This document shows positions 9,000-17,275 of a stretch of DNA of 64,000 bases, piece after piece (position 1 is the first letter of the stretch; each line of letters opens with the position of its first letter). Source of the DNA: Pimelobacter simplex (lineage in GTDB: Bacteria; Actinomycetota; Actinomycetes; Propionibacteriales; Nocardioidaceae); assembly GCF_900114845.1 (NCBI RefSeq), contig NZ_FOUK01000004.1, positions 248,001 to 312,000 of the forward strand, written 5' to 3'. Below the pieces are notes generated by a model. The model had not been told where the DNA came from and made no database searches. It worked only from the letters and a program-made list of their open reading frames with translations. A program made the position numbers and the translations under genes.

Positions 9000-9833
9000 A
9001 TGACCGACACCCCCGAGCACGACCCGCCGCTGAGCCCCGCTCAGGAGGCCGCGGTCCGGCGCGCCCTGGCCGAGGCCGGCGGCCCCGAGCCGATGCCCGA
9101 CGAGGTCGCCGGCCGGCTCGACGCGGTGATCGCCGGGCTGTCCGCCGAGCGCACCGGCAGCGCGCTCCCGCCGGGGGGCGTGCCCGAGAACCACCCCGAG
9201 GCGCCGGCCGTCATCCCGCTCGACCCGGCCGCGCGCCGCCGTCGTACCCGGGCCCGGGTGCTGCTGGGCGCCGCCGCGGCGGTCGCCGTCGTTGCCGTCG
9301 GGGTCGGCATCGCCAACGACCACGGGGTCGGCGCCGACGACTCGGCCGCCACCGCCGACCAGCTCTCCGAGAAGGACCCGGCCCGCTCCGCCGAGGGCGC
9401 GGGGTCGGCCGACTCCCCCAACGCGGTGCAGGACGCCGACCCGAGTGCCCCCGCCTACGGCTCCCAGGGCGACCTGGGCTCGACGTCCACGCTCGAGAGC
9501 CAGGCCGGCGCGACGCCGCGCCGGGTGCCCACCGACGAACCGCTGCGCACCGTCCGGGTCGACCGGCTGCGCGAGGACCTGATGGCGCTGCAGCGGGTCA
9601 CGCTGCCCGCCGCCGCGGCCGCCGACTACACGGGCACCACGCTCGCCGTGCCCCCGGACTTCCTGTGCGCGGAGGCCTCCTACGGGCCCGGCCAGCTGGT
9701 CGGCGTCCGGTACGACGGCAAGCCGGCCGTGGTCGCCTTCCGCGCGCCGGTGGGCTCGACCCAGGAGGCCGAGGTGCTCGCCTGCGGCACCGGCGACGTC
9801 CTGCGCTCGATGACGCTGGCCACCCAGGACTGA
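9000..9833 (+). CDS. Probable membrane anti-sigma factor for SigM
   Basis: The 277-residue protein has a cytoplasmic N-terminal part of about 85 residues. It includes SPAQEAAVRRALAEAGGPEP and PDEVAGRLDAVIAGL, an LDAVI-type segment seen in anti-sigma proteins of this locus. A basic RRRRTRAR stop-transfer flank precedes one membrane helix (about residues 90-105). An extracytoplasmic domain of about 170 residues follows, with two cysteines (FLCAEAS and LACGTGD) that may form a disulfide. It sits 44 bp after sigM in the place of mycobacterial rsmA. There is no HXXXCXXC zinc anti-sigma motif. The start is the ATG that begins the conserved MTDTPEHD segment. Confidence 0.75.
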   Translation: MTDTPEHDPPLSPAQEAAVRRALAEAGGPEPMPDEVAGRLDAVIAGLSAERTGSALPPGGVPENHPEAPAVIPLDPAARRRRTRARVLLGAAAAVAVVAVGVGIANDHGVGADDSAATADQLSEKDPARSAEGAGSADSPNAVQDADPSAPAYGSQGDLGSTSTLESQAGATPRRVPTDEPLRTVRVDRLREDLMALQRVTLPAAAAADYTGTTLAVPPDFLCAEASYGPGQLVGVRYDGKPAVVAFRAPVGSTQEAEVLACGTGDVLRSMTLATQD

Positions 9834-9911
9834 GCCCCGCTGGAGCGCGGGAATGCCGGCGCCTACCATCGGGTTTGCTCAAGAGCCGTCTTTCCTCTGC
9901 CTGGGAGTCCC

Positions 9912-10901
9912 ATGTCCGAGTCCGCTGTGACCACCACCGAGCCCCGCAACGTCATCGTCGTCGGGTCCGGTCCCTCCGGCTACACCGCAGCGATCTACGC
10001 CGCGCGGGCGCAGCTGAACCCCCTCGTCTTCGAGGGCTCGGTCACCGCCGGCGGTGCGCTGATGAACACCACCGAGGTCGAGAACTTCCCCGGCTTCCGC
10101 GACGGCATCCAGGGTCCGGCCCTGATGGACGAGATGCGGGCCCAGGCCGAGCGCTTCGGCGCCGAGCTGATCGCCGACGACATCGTCGAGGTCGACCTCA
10201 CCGGTGACATCAAGGTCGTCAAGACCGCCACCGACACCTACACCGCCCGCGCGGTGATCCTGGCGACCGGCTCGGGCTACCGCAAGCTCGACCTGCCCAA
10301 CGAGGAGAAGCTCTCCGGCCGCGGCGTCTCCTACTGCGCGACCTGCGACGGCTTCTTCTTCCGCGAGCAGCACATCGCCGTGGTCGGCGGCGGCGACTCC
10401 GCCGTCGAGGAGGCGACCTTCCTGACCCGCTTCGGCTCCAAGGTCTCCCTGATCGTGCGCCGCGACGAGCTGCGCGCCTCGAAGATCATGCAGGAGCGCG
10501 CCTTCGCCGACCCCAAGCTCGAGATCATCTGGAACTCGGTCGTCGACACCATCAACGGCGACGACTCCCTCGCCTCGCTGACCCTGAGCGACACGGTCAC
10601 CGGCGAGAAGTCCGAGCTGCCCGCGACCGGCCTCTTCGTCGCCATCGGCCACATCCCGCGCTCCGAGCTGCTCGTGGGCCAGGTCGACCTCGACGACAAC
10701 GGCTACGTGCTCGTCCGGCCCGGCTCGACGGCGACCAACATCCCCGGCGTCTTCGCCGCGGGCGACCTGGTCGACCACACCTACCGCCAGGCGATCACCG
10801 CCGCCGGCACCGGCTGCTCGGCCGCCCTCGACGCGGAGCGCTACCTCGCCGAGGTGGCCCACGTCGCCGCGACGGCGGGGAATGTCCCGGCCGACGCGTA
10901 G
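9912..10901 (+). CDS. trxB: Thioredoxin-disulfide reductase
   Basis: This NADPH- and FAD-dependent flavoenzyme reduces thioredoxin. The 329-residue chain has the N-terminal FAD motif VVGSGPSGYTAAIYAARA (about 17-34) and the redox-active CATCD pair (about residue 140). The NADPH-binding VVGGGDSAVEEATFL (about 158-172) and the C-terminal FAD-contacting GVFAAGDLVDHTYRQA also fit. Length and motifs are those of the low-molecular-weight bacterial enzyme. It lies 78 bp after the anti-sigma gene and 48 bp before trxA, so reductase and substrate are probably co-expressed, likely within the SigM-linked stress locus. Confidence 0.97.
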   Translation: MSESAVTTTEPRNVIVVGSGPSGYTAAIYAARAQLNPLVFEGSVTAGGALMNTTEVENFPGFRDGIQGPALMDEMRAQAERFGAELIADDIVEVDLTGDIKVVKTATDTYTARAVILATGSGYRKLDLPNEEKLSGRGVSYCATCDGFFFREQHIAVVGGGDSAVEEATFLTRFGSKVSLIVRRDELRASKIMQERAFADPKLEIIWNSVVDTINGDDSLASLTLSDTVTGEKSELPATGLFVAIGHIPRSELLVGQVDLDDNGYVLVRPGSTATNIPGVFAAGDLVDHTYRQAITAAGTGCSAALDAERYLAEVAHVAATAGNVPADA

Positions 10902-10949
10902 GTTCTACCACCAGACTTCACGTTCACCAGATCCGAAGGGGTGCCCACC

Positions 10950-11282
10950 GTGGCCGACAACATCTCCGCCGTGACCGACGCCGAGTTCGACGCGCAGGTC
11001 CTCAAGTCCGACAAGCCCGTCCTCGTGGACTTCTGGGCCGAGTGGTGCGGCCCGTGCCGCCAGGTCGCCCCGATCCTCGACGAGATCGCCGGCGCGCACG
11101 GCGACAAGATCAGCTTCTACAAGCTGAACGTCGACGAGAACCCCGTCACCCCGGCGTCCTACCGGGTCACCGGCATCCCGACGATCAACGTCTACCAGGG
11201 CGGCGAGGTCGTCAAGACCATCGTCGGCGCCCGCCCCAAGGCCGCCATCCTCAAGGAGCTCGACGAGTTCATCAACGTCTGA
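10950..11282 (+). CDS. trxA: Thioredoxin
   Basis: This is a small cytoplasmic disulfide reductant, the partner of the preceding reductase. The 110-residue protein has the active site WAEWCGPCRQVAPIL and the cis-proline segment TGIPTINVYQGG. I placed the start at the GTG at 10950 because GAAGGG at 10935-10940 is then nine bases upstream. The GTG at 10941 would abut the ribosome site and adds only three residues. Mycobacteria encode the amidase-like regulator CwlM next in this order. Here the gene is missing, and a structured intergenic region and a convergent GNAT gene follow. Confidence 0.95.
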   Translation: MADNISAVTDAEFDAQVLKSDKPVLVDFWAEWCGPCRQVAPILDEIAGAHGDKISFYKLNVDENPVTPASYRVTGIPTINVYQGGEVVKTIVGARPKAAILKELDEFINV

Positions 11283-11289
11283 CGGGCCG

Positions 11290-11347
11290 AGCGTGTCTCC
11301 GGCGTAGGGAGAGGCAGCAAGCTGCCGATCACGCCTCCCGACACGCT
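11290..11347 (+). other. Nested hairpin downstream of trxA
   Basis: Three stacked inverted repeats fold on one axis: AGCGTGTC (11290-11297) with GACACGCT (11340-11347), GGCGT (11301-11305) with ACGCC (11331-11335), and GGCAGC (11313-11318) with GCTGCC (11321-11326). It starts eight bases after the trxA stop and ends about 40 bases before the shared terminator. It could be a 3' stabiliser, a processing site or a small RNA. There is no U-tract, so it is not a typical intrinsic terminator. Confidence 0.5.
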
Positions 11348-11389
11348 GCCGGCCAAGTGATCCTCGGCTGAGCCTGGCTCTCCACCACG

Positions 11390-11416
11390 AACCCCCGGTC
11401 CTCAGGGCCGGGGGTT
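11390..11416. terminator. Bidirectional terminator between trxA and the GNAT gene
   Basis: The stem AACCCCCGGTCC / GGCCGGGGGTT has one mismatch and a four-base loop. It lies between two convergent genes and overlaps the stop codon of the GNAT gene. The opposing A-rich and T-rich ends are only two bases each, as is common in high-GC actinobacteria. Confidence 0.65.
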
Positions 11417-12061
11417 CCGTGCTTCCCGGGGCGCCGCAGGCGTCGGCTTGGGCTGCGGGCGCCGGACGACGCCGACCAGGCGCTCCCAGGCGGCCTCCAC
11501 CTCACCGCGCCAGGTGACGAGCGAGCGCAGCTCCATCCGCATCCGGGGGGTGACCGGGTGCGCGCGGTGGGTCTTGAAGCCCACCCGGGCCAGGAACGGA
11601 CCCGGCACCACGCAGTCCGTCGTCCCGCGGCGGGAGCGGCCGGTGCGGGCGAACGCCTCGACCGCGCGCAGCCCCTCGCGGCCCACCAGGTCGCGGGCCA
11701 TGCCCTGCACGAGGAGCCGGCCGAGCCCGCCGCCGGTGTGCTCCGGCCGGATCCAGGCCGTGGTGAGCAGCACGGCGTCGCTCGAGACGGGCGCCGTCGG
11801 GAACGCCGCGACCCCGGGCACAAAGGCGGCGGGTGCGTAGGTCAGGTAGCCGACCGGGCGCCCGTCGACGAGCACCACCCGGCCGCACGAGCCCCACTCG
11901 CGCAGCACCTCGGAGACCCAGGCCTCCTTCTCGCGGGCCCGGGCCTCGTGGTCGAGCTGGTCGCGGTGCACCGGGTCGCGCTCCCAGAACAGGCAGCTGC
12001 GGCACGGCGCGTCGAGCGCGTCGAGCAGGTCGAGCGTCAAGGGGACCGTGGTCCGAGCCAC
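11402..12061 (-). CDS. GNAT family N-acetyltransferase
   Basis: The 219-residue product begins at a GTG (12059-12061) just after an in-frame run that does not look coding. An N-terminal segment with CRSCLFWERDPVHR is followed by the GNAT core: GRPVGYLTYAPA, the strand LLTTAWIRPEHTGGGLGRLLVQ (motif A, acetyl-CoA loop Q/RxxGxG type), RAVEAFAR, and CVVPGPFLARVGFK near the C-terminus. This matches a family next to trxA in several actinobacteria, but the acceptor substrate is unknown. A basic Pro-rich tail closes it. It is convergent with trxA and divergent from the aminotransferase, with 54 bp in between. Confidence 0.8.
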   Translation of the reverse strand: MARTTVPLTLDLLDALDAPCRSCLFWERDPVHRDQLDHEARAREKEAWVSEVLREWGSCGRVVLVDGRPVGYLTYAPAAFVPGVAAFPTAPVSSDAVLLTTAWIRPEHTGGGLGRLLVQGMARDLVGREGLRAVEAFARTGRSRRGTTDCVVPGPFLARVGFKTHRAHPVTPRMRMELRSLVTWRGEVEAAWERLVGVVRRPQPKPTPAAPREARNPRP

Positions 12062-12115
12062 ACCTGATGCTACGCCGGGAAGACGAGAGAAAATCCCTGG
12101 CGCGGACCTGGAACA

Positions 12116-13339
12116 ATGAGGTTCGTGCGCAAGATCCGCCAGAGCAAGAAGCTCCGCAACGTCCGCTACGACGTCCGGGGACCGATCCTCGTCGAGGCCC
12201 AGCGCCTCGAGGCAGAGGGTCACAAGATCCTCAAGCTCAACATCGGCAATCCCGCACCCTTCGGCTTCGAGGCACCCGAGGCGATCGTCGCCGACATGGT
12301 GCACAACCTGCCCGACGCCCAGGGCTACTCCGACTCGCGCGGCATCTACTCGGCCCGCACCGCCGTGGCGCAGTACTACCAGTCGCGCGGCCTGAAGGAC
12401 GTCGCCGTCGAGGACGTCTTCATCGGCAACGGCGTCTCCGAGATGATCTCGATGGTGCTCCAGGCCTTCCTCGACGACGGCAACGAGATCCTCGTCCCCG
12501 CGCCGGACTACCCGCTGTGGACGGGCGCCGTCTCGCTGTCCGGCGGCACCCCCGTGCACTACCGGTGCGACGAGGAGAACGGCTGGATGCCGGACCTCGC
12601 TGACATCGAGTCCAAGATCACCGAGAACACGCACGGCATCGTCATCATCAACCCCAACAACCCCACGGGTGCCGTCTACAGCAAGGAGATGGTGGCCGCG
12701 CTGGTCGACATCGCCCGGCGCCACGACCTCGTCGTCTTCTCCGACGAGATCTACGAGAAGATCCTCTTCGACGACGCGGTGCACCACCACGCGGCCCAGG
12801 CGGCCGGCAGCGACGTCCTCTGCCTCACGTTCAGCGGCCTGTCCAAGGCCTACCGCGTCTGCGGCTACCGGGCCGGCTGGGTGATGGTCTCCGGGCCGCA
12901 GGAGCTCGCCGAGGACTTCCTCGAGGGCCTCACCACGCTCTCGAACATGCGCATGTGCGCCAACGTCCCCGCGCAGCACGCCATCCAGACCGCGCTCGGC
13001 GGCTACCAGTCGATCAACGAGCTGATCGTGCCCGGCGGCCGCTTCTACGAGCAGGCGATGCTCGCCGACAAGCTGCTCAACGAGATCCCGGGCGTCACCT
13101 CGGTGCGCCCCCGCGGCGCGCTCTACTGCTTCCCGCGGCTCGACCCGGAGATGTACCCCATCGACGACGACGAGAGCTTCGTCATCGAGCTGCTGCGCGC
13201 CAAGAAGATCCTGGTCACCCACGGCACCGGGTTCAACTGGTTCGACACCGACCACTTCCGGCTGGTGACGCTGCCCGACGTCGACGTCCTCGAAGAGGCC
13301 ATCGGCCGGATCGCCGACTTCCTCGCCACCCGGCGCTGA
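12116..13339 (+). CDS. PLP-dependent aminotransferase, AlaA-like
   Basis: This 407-residue fold-type I aminotransferase most resembles AlaA, which makes alanine from pyruvate with glutamate. Visible motifs are LKLNIGNPAPFGF near the N-terminus, NGVSEMISM, the substrate loop PAPDYPLWTGAVSLSGG, and NPNNPTGAVYS. SDEIYEKILFD gives the PLP-nitrogen aspartate, and the Schiff-base lysine lies in TFSGLSKAYRVCGYRAGW. The length is usual for the family. No ribosome-binding site is seen before the ATG, so the mRNA may be leaderless or start codon assignment may be off by a little. It is followed by the acyltransferase after 40 bp. Confidence 0.88.
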   Translation: MRFVRKIRQSKKLRNVRYDVRGPILVEAQRLEAEGHKILKLNIGNPAPFGFEAPEAIVADMVHNLPDAQGYSDSRGIYSARTAVAQYYQSRGLKDVAVEDVFIGNGVSEMISMVLQAFLDDGNEILVPAPDYPLWTGAVSLSGGTPVHYRCDEENGWMPDLADIESKITENTHGIVIINPNNPTGAVYSKEMVAALVDIARRHDLVVFSDEIYEKILFDDAVHHHAAQAAGSDVLCLTFSGLSKAYRVCGYRAGWVMVSGPQELAEDFLEGLTTLSNMRMCANVPAQHAIQTALGGYQSINELIVPGGRFYEQAMLADKLLNEIPGVTSVRPRGALYCFPRLDPEMYPIDDDESFVIELLRAKKILVTHGTGFNWFDTDHFRLVTLPDVDVLEEAIGRIADFLATRR

Positions 13340-13379
13340 CACACTGGGCCCACCGACTTCCCGTCCGAGAGGCCCACCG

Positions 13380-14156
13380 ATGCTCGACATCACCTATCCG
13401 CCCGTCATCGTCACCGCCAAGGTGCTCTTCAAGCTGATGCGCCAGCGGGTCGTCGTCACCGGCTCGGAGTCGGTGCCGCGCAAGGGCGGCGCGCTCCTGG
13501 CGATCAACCACACGGGCTACGTCGACTTCATCTACGCCGGCGCGGGGGCCGAGCCGCGCAAGCGCCTGGTCCGGTTCATGATCAAGAAGGAGATGATGGA
13601 CGCCCCTGGCGTCGGTCACCTGCTGCGCTCCTTCCACCACATCCGCGTCGACCGGGCCTCCGGCGTGCAGTCGATGAAGGACGCACTGGCCTACCTCGAG
13701 GCCGGCGAGGTCGTGGGCATCTACCCCGAGGCGACCATCTCCCGCTCCTTCGAGATCAAGGAGCTCAAGTCGGGCGCGGCCCGGATCGCCACCGACGCCG
13801 GCGTCCCGCTGATCCCGGTCATCGTGTGGGGCGCCCACCGGCTGATGACCAAGGACCACCCGCGCGACTTCTCCCGCTCGCCCAAGACGATCGTGGTCAA
13901 GGTCGGCGAGCCGATCACCCCGACCGGCGACGTCACCGCCGACACCGCGACCCTGCGCGCCGCGATGCAGCAGATGCTCGACGAGGTCATCGCCGACTAC
14001 CCCGAGGACGAGAAGAAGCCCGGCTCCTGGTGGATCCCCGCCCGCTTCGGCGGCGGCGCCCCCACGCCCGAGGAGGCCGACAAGCTCGACCGCGAGGAGC
14101 TGCGCGCCCGAGCCGCCCGCCGGGCCGCCAAGGCCGCGGAGAAGAAGAAGTCCTGA
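13380..14156 (+). CDS. 1-acyl-sn-glycerol-3-phosphate acyltransferase (PlsC family)
   Basis: The 258-residue protein transfers an acyl chain to a lysophospholipid in phosphatidic acid synthesis or a related step. The acyltransferase signature NHTGYVD (about residue 41, HX4D) is present. It is followed by the substrate-binding block YPEATISRSFEIKELKSGAA and the VPLIPVIVWGAHR segment. A basic Ala/Lys/Arg-rich tail ends in AAEKKKS. No full membrane helix is obvious, so it is probably a peripheral membrane enzyme. It lies 40 bp downstream of the aminotransferase and ends before a parS-like site and a strong terminator shared with convergent parB. Confidence 0.88.
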   Translation: MLDITYPPVIVTAKVLFKLMRQRVVVTGSESVPRKGGALLAINHTGYVDFIYAGAGAEPRKRLVRFMIKKEMMDAPGVGHLLRSFHHIRVDRASGVQSMKDALAYLEAGEVVGIYPEATISRSFEIKELKSGAARIATDAGVPLIPVIVWGAHRLMTKDHPRDFSRSPKTIVVKVGEPITPTGDVTADTATLRAAMQQMLDEVIADYPEDEKKPGSWWIPARFGGGAPTPEEADKLDREELRARAARRAAKAAEKKKS

Positions 14157-14170
14157 CCCCGGCCTCGCGT

Positions 14171-14186
14171 TGTTTCCCGTGAAACA
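14171..14186. promoter_or_regulatory. parS-like ParB binding site, one mismatch
   Basis: TGTTTCCCGTGAAACA differs from the bacterial parS consensus TGTTTCACGTGAAACA at one central base. The symmetry extends outward as CGT...ACG. It lies in the plsC-parB intergenic region, about 8 kb from oriC, where ParB loads for segregation. Confidence 0.75.
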
Positions 14187-14192
14187 ACGCAC

Positions 14193-14240
14193 TGTCGATC
14201 TGTCGCCCTAGCGACAAGGCGACATGTCGTTTTGTCGACA
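14193..14240. repeat. Cluster of TGTCG-type short repeats
   Basis: Within 48 bp occur TGTCGA, TGTCGC with its inverted copy GCGACA, GACATGTC and the palindrome TGTCGACA (14233-14240). The block sits between the parS-like site and the terminator. A similar cluster occurs inside dnaA at 20866-20910. It may be a protein-binding site; nothing else is known. Confidence 0.45.
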
Positions 14241-14247
14241 AAGCCGG

Positions 14248-14280
14248 AGCGCCCCGGTACGCATCGCGTACCGGGGCGCT
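14248..14280. terminator. Bidirectional terminator between plsC and parB
   Basis: A perfect 15-bp stem AGCGCCCCGGTACGC / GCGTACCGGGGCGCT encloses a three-base loop. It lies between two convergent genes and is the strongest hairpin in this intergenic region. There is no T-run, as is usual for actinobacterial hairpin terminators. Confidence 0.8.
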
Positions 14281-14292
14281 GTCGCGTGGTGC

Positions 14293-15333
14293 TCAGATCG
14301 GGCGGTCCGCCCGGTTGCGCGGGTCGATCAGGTCGACGATGCGCTGCAGGTCGCCGGTGTTGGCGAACTCGATGGAGATCCGGCCCTTGGCCTTGCCCAG
14401 GTCGATCTTGACCCGGGTCTCGAGCCGGTCGCCCAGCCGCTCGGAGATCTCGCTCAGGCCCGGCGCCTTGGGCTTGGCGCGGCGCGGGGTCGGGGCCGGC
14501 GTGCCGGTGCCGTCGCCGACCGCCACGATCTCCTCGAGGCCGCGCACCGAGATGCCCTCGGCGACGACGCGCTGGGCGAGCCGGTCCTGCTGCTCGGCGT
14601 CCCCGACGCCCAGGAGGGCGCGGGCGTGACCGGCGGACAGGATGCCCGCAGCGACCCGGCGCTGGACCGCGGGGGAGAGCTTGAGCAGCCGCAGCGTGTT
14701 GCTGATCTGGGGCCGGGAGCGGCCGATCCGCTGGGCGAGCTGGTCGTGGGTGCAGGAGAAGTCCTCGAGCAGCTGCTGGTAGGCCGCGGCCTCCTCGAGC
14801 GGGTTGAGGTTGCTGCGGTGCAGGTTCTCGAGCAGCGCGTCGCGCAGCATGTCGGTGTCGTCGGTCTCGCGGACGATCGCGGGGATCGTGGCGAGCCCGG
14901 CCTCCTGGGTCGCGCGCCAGCGGCGCTCACCCATCACCAGCTCGTACGACGACGGGCCGGTCCGGCGGACCACGACGGGCTGGAGGAGGCCGATCTCCTT
15001 GATGGAGTGGACCAGCTCGGCCATCGCCTCCTCGTCGAAGACGGTCCGCGGGTTCACCGCATTGGGCCGGATCTCCCCGACCGGCAGCTCGGCGAAGTAG
15101 GCGCCCTCGACGGCCTGCAGACCCGAATCTTCGATCTGAGCGCCGTTCCCGGTGCCGGTGGACCCCAGGTCCGCCGATGCGCTGGGAGGCGCTCCAGCGG
15201 AAAGGTCCGCATGCTGGTCGCCTGAGTTGACACCGTTGTCATTCGTCCCGGCGGGAGCGGGCGCCGGCGGCGCGGTCGGGATCAGTGACCCGAGACCGCG
15301 GCCGAGACCCCGTCGGGGGGCTCCGGCGTTCAC
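14293..15333 (-). CDS. parB: Chromosome partitioning protein ParB
   Basis: ParB is a CTP-dependent DNA clamp that loads at parS and segregates the origin. The 346-residue chain starts with the ParA-activating tail RRGLGRGLGSLIPTAPPA, then a disordered linker. The ParB/Srx nuclease-like domain follows with VNPRTVFDEEAM and the CTP-binding VMGERRWRATQEAG. The helix-turn-helix CTHDQLAQRIGRSRPQISNTLRLL comes next, and a C-terminal dimerisation region ends it. It overlaps parA by 4 bp (start of parB within the end of parA), so both are made together. Four parS-like sites lie within 3.2 kb upstream and downstream. Confidence 0.97.
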   Translation of the reverse strand: MNAGAPRRGLGRGLGSLIPTAPPAPAPAGTNDNGVNSGDQHADLSAGAPPSASADLGSTGTGNGAQIEDSGLQAVEGAYFAELPVGEIRPNAVNPRTVFDEEAMAELVHSIKEIGLLQPVVVRRTGPSSYELVMGERRWRATQEAGLATIPAIVRETDDTDMLRDALLENLHRSNLNPLEEAAAYQQLLEDFSCTHDQLAQRIGRSRPQISNTLRLLKLSPAVQRRVAAGILSAGHARALLGVGDAEQQDRLAQRVVAEGISVRGLEEIVAVGDGTGTPAPTPRRAKPKAPGLSEISERLGDRLETRVKIDLGKAKGRISIEFANTGDLQRIVDLIDPRNRADRPI

Positions 15334-16481
15334 GAGAGGCTCCCGCGGACGACGATCTCGCGCGCCGCCTCGAGGTAGCTGAGGGCCCCCGGGGAGCCCG
15401 GGTCGTAGGTCATCACGGTCTGCCCGTACGACGGCGCCTCCGAGACGCGCACCGAGCGCGGGATGGCCGTCTTGAGCACCTGGTCGCCGAAGTGCTCGCG
15501 CACCTCGCTCGCCACGCCCGACGCGAGCCGGGTCCGGGCGTCGAACATGGTGAGCACGATCGTCGAGACCGCGAGGTCGGGGTTGAGGTGCGCGCGCACC
15601 ATGTCGACCGTCGAGAGGAGCTGGCCGAGCCCCTCGAGCGCGTAGTACTCCGCCTGGATCGGGATGAGCATCTCCGCGCCCGCGACGAGCGCGTTGAGCG
15701 TGAGCAGGCCGAGCGAGGGCGGGCAGTCGATGAAGACGTAGTCGAAGCGCTCCTCGCCGACCGCCTCGGCCGTGCCGATGCGGGGGTGGGCGTCGAGTGC
15801 CTTCTTGAGCCGCTGCTCGCGGGCCACGACGCTGACGAGCTCGATCTCGGCGCCGGCCAGGTCGATGGTCGCCGGGACCACCCAGAGACCGCTGGCGTCG
15901 GGGCAGGGCTGCACCAGGTCGGCGATCGCGACGCCGTCGACGAGCAGCTCGTACGACGACGGGGTGCCCTGGCGGTGCTCGATGTTGAGCGCCGTGGAGG
16001 CATTGCCCTGGGGGTCGAGGTCGATGACGAGGACCCGCTGGCCGAGCTGGGTCAGCGCGGCCGCGAGGTTGACCGTCGAGGTGGTCTTGCCGACGCCACC
16101 CTTCTGGTTGGCGACCACGAAGACCCGGGTCTCGCCGGGTCGGCTGAGCTGCTCCTGCGGGATGCCTGCGCGGACCATCACCGTGGCCTGGGCGGCCCGC
16201 GCGAGCGGGGTCAGGTCGTTGTCCTCGGCCGCGGCCCGCTCGGCGAGCTGGGCTGCCGTCAGGGGTGCCGTGGAGGACGGCGGGGGAGGAGCGTCGTCCG
16301 TTTCACGTGAAACGTCGTGGGTCGCCTCGGCGCCGGTTTCACGTGAAACGCCTCCCTCGGGCTCCGTCGCCGTCAGGGAGCCGCCCTGTGGATAACCACC
16401 CCCGGTCTGTGGAGACTCACGCTCAGCACTGCCCTCTGGACCGGTGGAAAACCCAGGACCGGGACCCAACGAGTCGCTCAC
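15330..16481 (-). CDS. parA: Chromosome partitioning ATPase ParA (Soj)
   Basis: This Walker-type ATPase binds the nucleoid and moves ParB-parS complexes. The 383-residue protein has an acidic, Gly/Pro-rich N-terminal extension of about 130 residues. The deviant Walker A is VVANQKGGVGKTTSTVN, followed by VLVIDLDPQGNAS, the FIDCPPSLGLLT Walker B and the C-terminal APSYGQTVMTYD. The start is the GTG at 16479-16481, which overlaps the rsmG stop as GTGA and has GGAGG upstream. The N-terminal extension is translated through two parS sites (16299-16314 and 16335-16350). Each appears in the protein as VSRET, so the sites shape the sequence. Confidence 0.96.
   Translation of the reverse strand: MSDSLGPGPGFSTGPEGSAERESPQTGGGYPQGGSLTATEPEGGVSRETGAEATHDVSRETDDAPPPPSSTAPLTAAQLAERAAAEDNDLTPLARAAQATVMVRAGIPQEQLSRPGETRVFVVANQKGGVGKTTSTVNLAAALTQLGQRVLVIDLDPQGNASTALNIEHRQGTPSSYELLVDGVAIADLVQPCPDASGLWVVPATIDLAGAEIELVSVVAREQRLKKALDAHPRIGTAEAVGEERFDYVFIDCPPSLGLLTLNALVAGAEMLIPIQAEYYALEGLGQLLSTVDMVRAHLNPDLAVSTIVLTMFDARTRLASGVASEVREHFGDQVLKTAIPRSVRVSEAPSYGQTVMTYDPGSPGALSYLEAAREIVVRGSLS
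16299..16314. promoter_or_regulatory. parS site inside parA
   Basis: CGTTTCACGTGAAACG keeps the full 14-bp parS core GTTTCACGTGAAAC and is itself a perfect palindrome. It lies in the codons of the parA N-terminal linker. Confidence 0.85.
16335..16350. promoter_or_regulatory. parS site inside parA (second copy)
   Basis: GGTTTCACGTGAAACG contains the complete parS core and lies 36 bp from the previous site, about 3.4 helical turns. It is also in the parA linker codons. Confidence 0.85.
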
Positions 16482-17275
16482 GACTTCCTCCTCTTCTTCT
16501 TCGTGGCGCCACGCCCCGACCCCCGAGGATCGCGCTGACCACGAAGCGGCAACGATACGCGGGCCGGATCGGCCCACGACAGACGGACGATGCGGATCGG
16601 CTCGACCGCGCCCTCGGCGGCGAGCTCACGACCCAGCTCCTCGATCACGGCCGGCGTGCAGCCGAGCCGGTCCAGCACGGGCCGGGCGGCGGCCACCTCG
16701 TCCTCGGCGCTCGTCCCCTTCATCGCGAGCAGCGCGCCCTCAGGGGCGACGAGCGGCATGCACCAGGTGGCGAGCTTGTCGAGCGCGGCGACCGCGCGGG
16801 CGGTGACGACGTCGAAGGTGGCGGTCCCGTGGACCGCGTCCGCACGACCGCGGACGACGGTGACGTTCGTGAGGCCGAGGCGGTCCACGACCTCCTCGAG
16901 GAAGGTGGTCCGGCGCAGCAGCGGCTCGATCAGCGTGACCCGCACGTCGGGGCGGGCGATGGCGAGAACCAGGCCGGGCAGGCCCGCTCCGGACCCGACG
17001 TCGGCAACCGAGGCGTCGGCGGGCAGGGCGGCGGCCAGCAGGCCGCAGTTGATCAGGTGGCGCTCCCAGAGCCGGGGCGTCTCGCGGGGGCCGATCAGAC
17101 CGCGCACGACCCCGTCGGTCGCGAGCAGCTCGGCGTACTCCAGCACGAGCGGGAGGCGGTCGGCGGAGAAGACCTCCGCCAGGACCGCCGGGGGAGCAGG
17201 CAGCACCCCCGGGCCCGCACGGTCCTCATCGTCAGGACCGGGGGACACCGGGGGTGCAGTGTCGTCGTGTTTCAC
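16478..17275 (-). CDS. rsmG: 16S rRNA (guanine527-N7)-methyltransferase RsmG
   Basis: RsmG (GidB) methylates G527 of 16S rRNA with S-adenosylmethionine, and its loss gives low-level streptomycin resistance. The 265-residue product has the RsmG entry PRLWERHLINCGLLAAAL and the SAM motif SVADVGSGAGLPGLVLAIARP. RVTLIEPLLRRTTFLEEV and VVTARAVAALDKLATWC also match, and a basic tail ends it. The GTG start used here overlaps a parS site (17268-17283). A start further in, near VLAEVF, would also fit the family, so the first 25 or so residues are uncertain. It overlaps parA by 4 bp and follows jag after 31 bp. Confidence 0.93.
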   Translation of the reverse strand: MKHDDTAPPVSPGPDDEDRAGPGVLPAPPAVLAEVFSADRLPLVLEYAELLATDGVVRGLIGPRETPRLWERHLINCGLLAAALPADASVADVGSGAGLPGLVLAIARPDVRVTLIEPLLRRTTFLEEVVDRLGLTNVTVVRGRADAVHGTATFDVVTARAVAALDKLATWCMPLVAPEGALLAMKGTSAEDEVAAARPVLDRLGCTPAVIEELGRELAAEGAVEPIRIVRLSWADPARVSLPLRGQRDPRGSGRGATKKKRRKS

